DNA from: JBNKHG01 sp050290225
GTDB lineage: Bacteria; Pseudomonadota; Gammaproteobacteria; Pseudomonadales; Cellvibrionaceae
Reading direction: 5' to 3'
Length of the DNA: 25,332 nt
NCBI GenBank assembly: GCA_050290225.1
Contig: JBNKHG010000034.1
Span: 1 to 25,332, forward strand
Part shown: positions 24,775 to 25,332 of the stretch, piece after piece
Layout: each line of letters opens with the position of its first letter
How positions within the stretch are numbered: position 1 is the stretch's first letter
The notes under the pieces: generated by a model
Told to the model about the DNA's origin: nothing
Database searches by the model: none
The model's input: only the letters and a program-made list of their open reading frames with translations
Position numbers and translations under genes: made by a program

Positions 24775-25332
24775 GCGTCACCTCCCAGGTATACGCCAGC
24801 TTCTCGAGCGCCGGTGTGAACATTTCCCGCACCTGTTCCAGGTCGTTGTCTTCCGTTGCGATCACTGACAACTGCACCTTCAGGCCGTGAACACTGTCCT
24901 CCAGCACCTGCGCATCCACAGGCCCGTGCGGCCACGCGTCCGCCGCGCTGCGCTGGTAAGCCCGGGCAATGGCGTCTTTACGCAGGGGCGGCTTGAAGGT
25001 CTTGCCCACGGCGGTTTTGGGCAGCTCCTCCCAGATAAACACTTCCACCGGCGCAATGGGAGAGGCTGGACACGTCGTACCCCTCGGAGGACTGCTCCAG
25101 CAGCGCCGCATATACAGTGGGCACACCGGCAAAAAACGTCACCCGATAACGCTCCACCAGCGGCCAGAAATCCCTGATCAATGCTTTATTCCGAAAGCCG
25201 TGCCGGCCCGCCAGCACCAACTCGCCACCGGACATGATCGACGACAGGGCGGAGACAAACACCGCGTTGACGTGGAACAGGGGCAGTCCACACAGGGTAA
25301 CGGAGTGCACCACCTCCCCGCCTTCGTCGACC
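24761..25332 (-). pseudogene. acyl-CoA synthetase paralogue with internal out-of-frame deletion, partial
   Basis: Close paralogue of the synthetase at 22017-24011. From the window edge the frame reads VTLCGLPLFHVNAVFVSALS to LLEQSSEGYDVSSLSHCA, equal to residues 286-369 of the intact copy. It then breaks and resumes in another frame at APVEVFIWEELPKTAVGKTF, equal to residue 571 onward, with the same C-terminal tail (DSVHGLKVQLSV to KLAYTWEV) and stop at 24761. About 200 codons are gone. The join lies near 25048-25056 at a short shared TGCGCC, which suggests a microhomology deletion. The 5' end lies outside the window. No active ligase can be made because the A5 to A8 motifs are lost and the frame shifts. 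Confidence 0.9.

Overview
The window looks like part of the chromosome of an aerobic, organic-acid and lipid degrading Gammaproteobacterium. The gene mix (FecI/FecR-driven TonB receptor, several acyl-CoA ligases, a long beta-oxidation operon, REP-like palindromes) suggests a marine Cellvibrionales/Spongiibacteraceae-type host. That placement rests on family resemblance only and is uncertain. Nearly every gene lies on the minus strand, so transcription runs from high to low coordinates.

Layout, read along transcription. (1) 25332-24364: remains of an acyl-CoA synthetase paralogue with an internal deletion, running into a 5'-truncated short-chain dehydrogenase. (2) 24011-14870: a seven-gene beta-oxidation operon: acyl-CoA synthetase, acyl-CoA dehydrogenase-like protein, MaoC hydratase, 3-hydroxyacyl-CoA dehydrogenase, FadB/FadJ-type bifunctional enzyme, MFE-2-type SDR and thiolase, ending in a clear intrinsic terminator at 14831-14808. 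It carries both an S route (crotonase plus HAD) and an apparent R route (MaoC plus SDR). The acyl-CoA dehydrogenase is short and lacks its FAD/middle domain and catalytic glutamate region. (3) 14552-13989: a small two-helix membrane protein (minus) and a 56-residue ORF with a strong ribosome site (plus). (4) 13416-5050: ECF sigma factor, FecR anti-sigma, a TonB receptor with an STN signalling domain, then a family VIII-like serine hydrolase and another acyl-CoA synthetase. A 32-bp element with a palindromic core recurs upstream of both the sigma factor and the receptor. Together they suggest a sensed uptake, hydrolysis and CoA-activation module for an unknown hydrophobic or ester substrate. 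(5) 4608-3751: an intact reading frame whose first half is acyl-CoA carboxylase carboxyltransferase and whose second half is the end of an MFS transporter. (6) 3650-1: SDR, E1-alpha, E1-beta, free-standing lipoyl protein and a separate E2 catalytic protein, overlapping or nearly so. This is a thiamine-dependent 2-oxoacid/acetoin-type dehydrogenase complex with a split E2.

The most unusual theme is rearranged or reduced genes: the carboxyltransferase-MFS chimera, the reduced acyl-CoA dehydrogenase, the STN module joined to a receptor that keeps its own signal peptide and ribosome site, the deleted synthetase paralogue, the truncated SDR and the split E2. Some may be true evolutionary products and some could be assembly joins; the findings say how to separate them.
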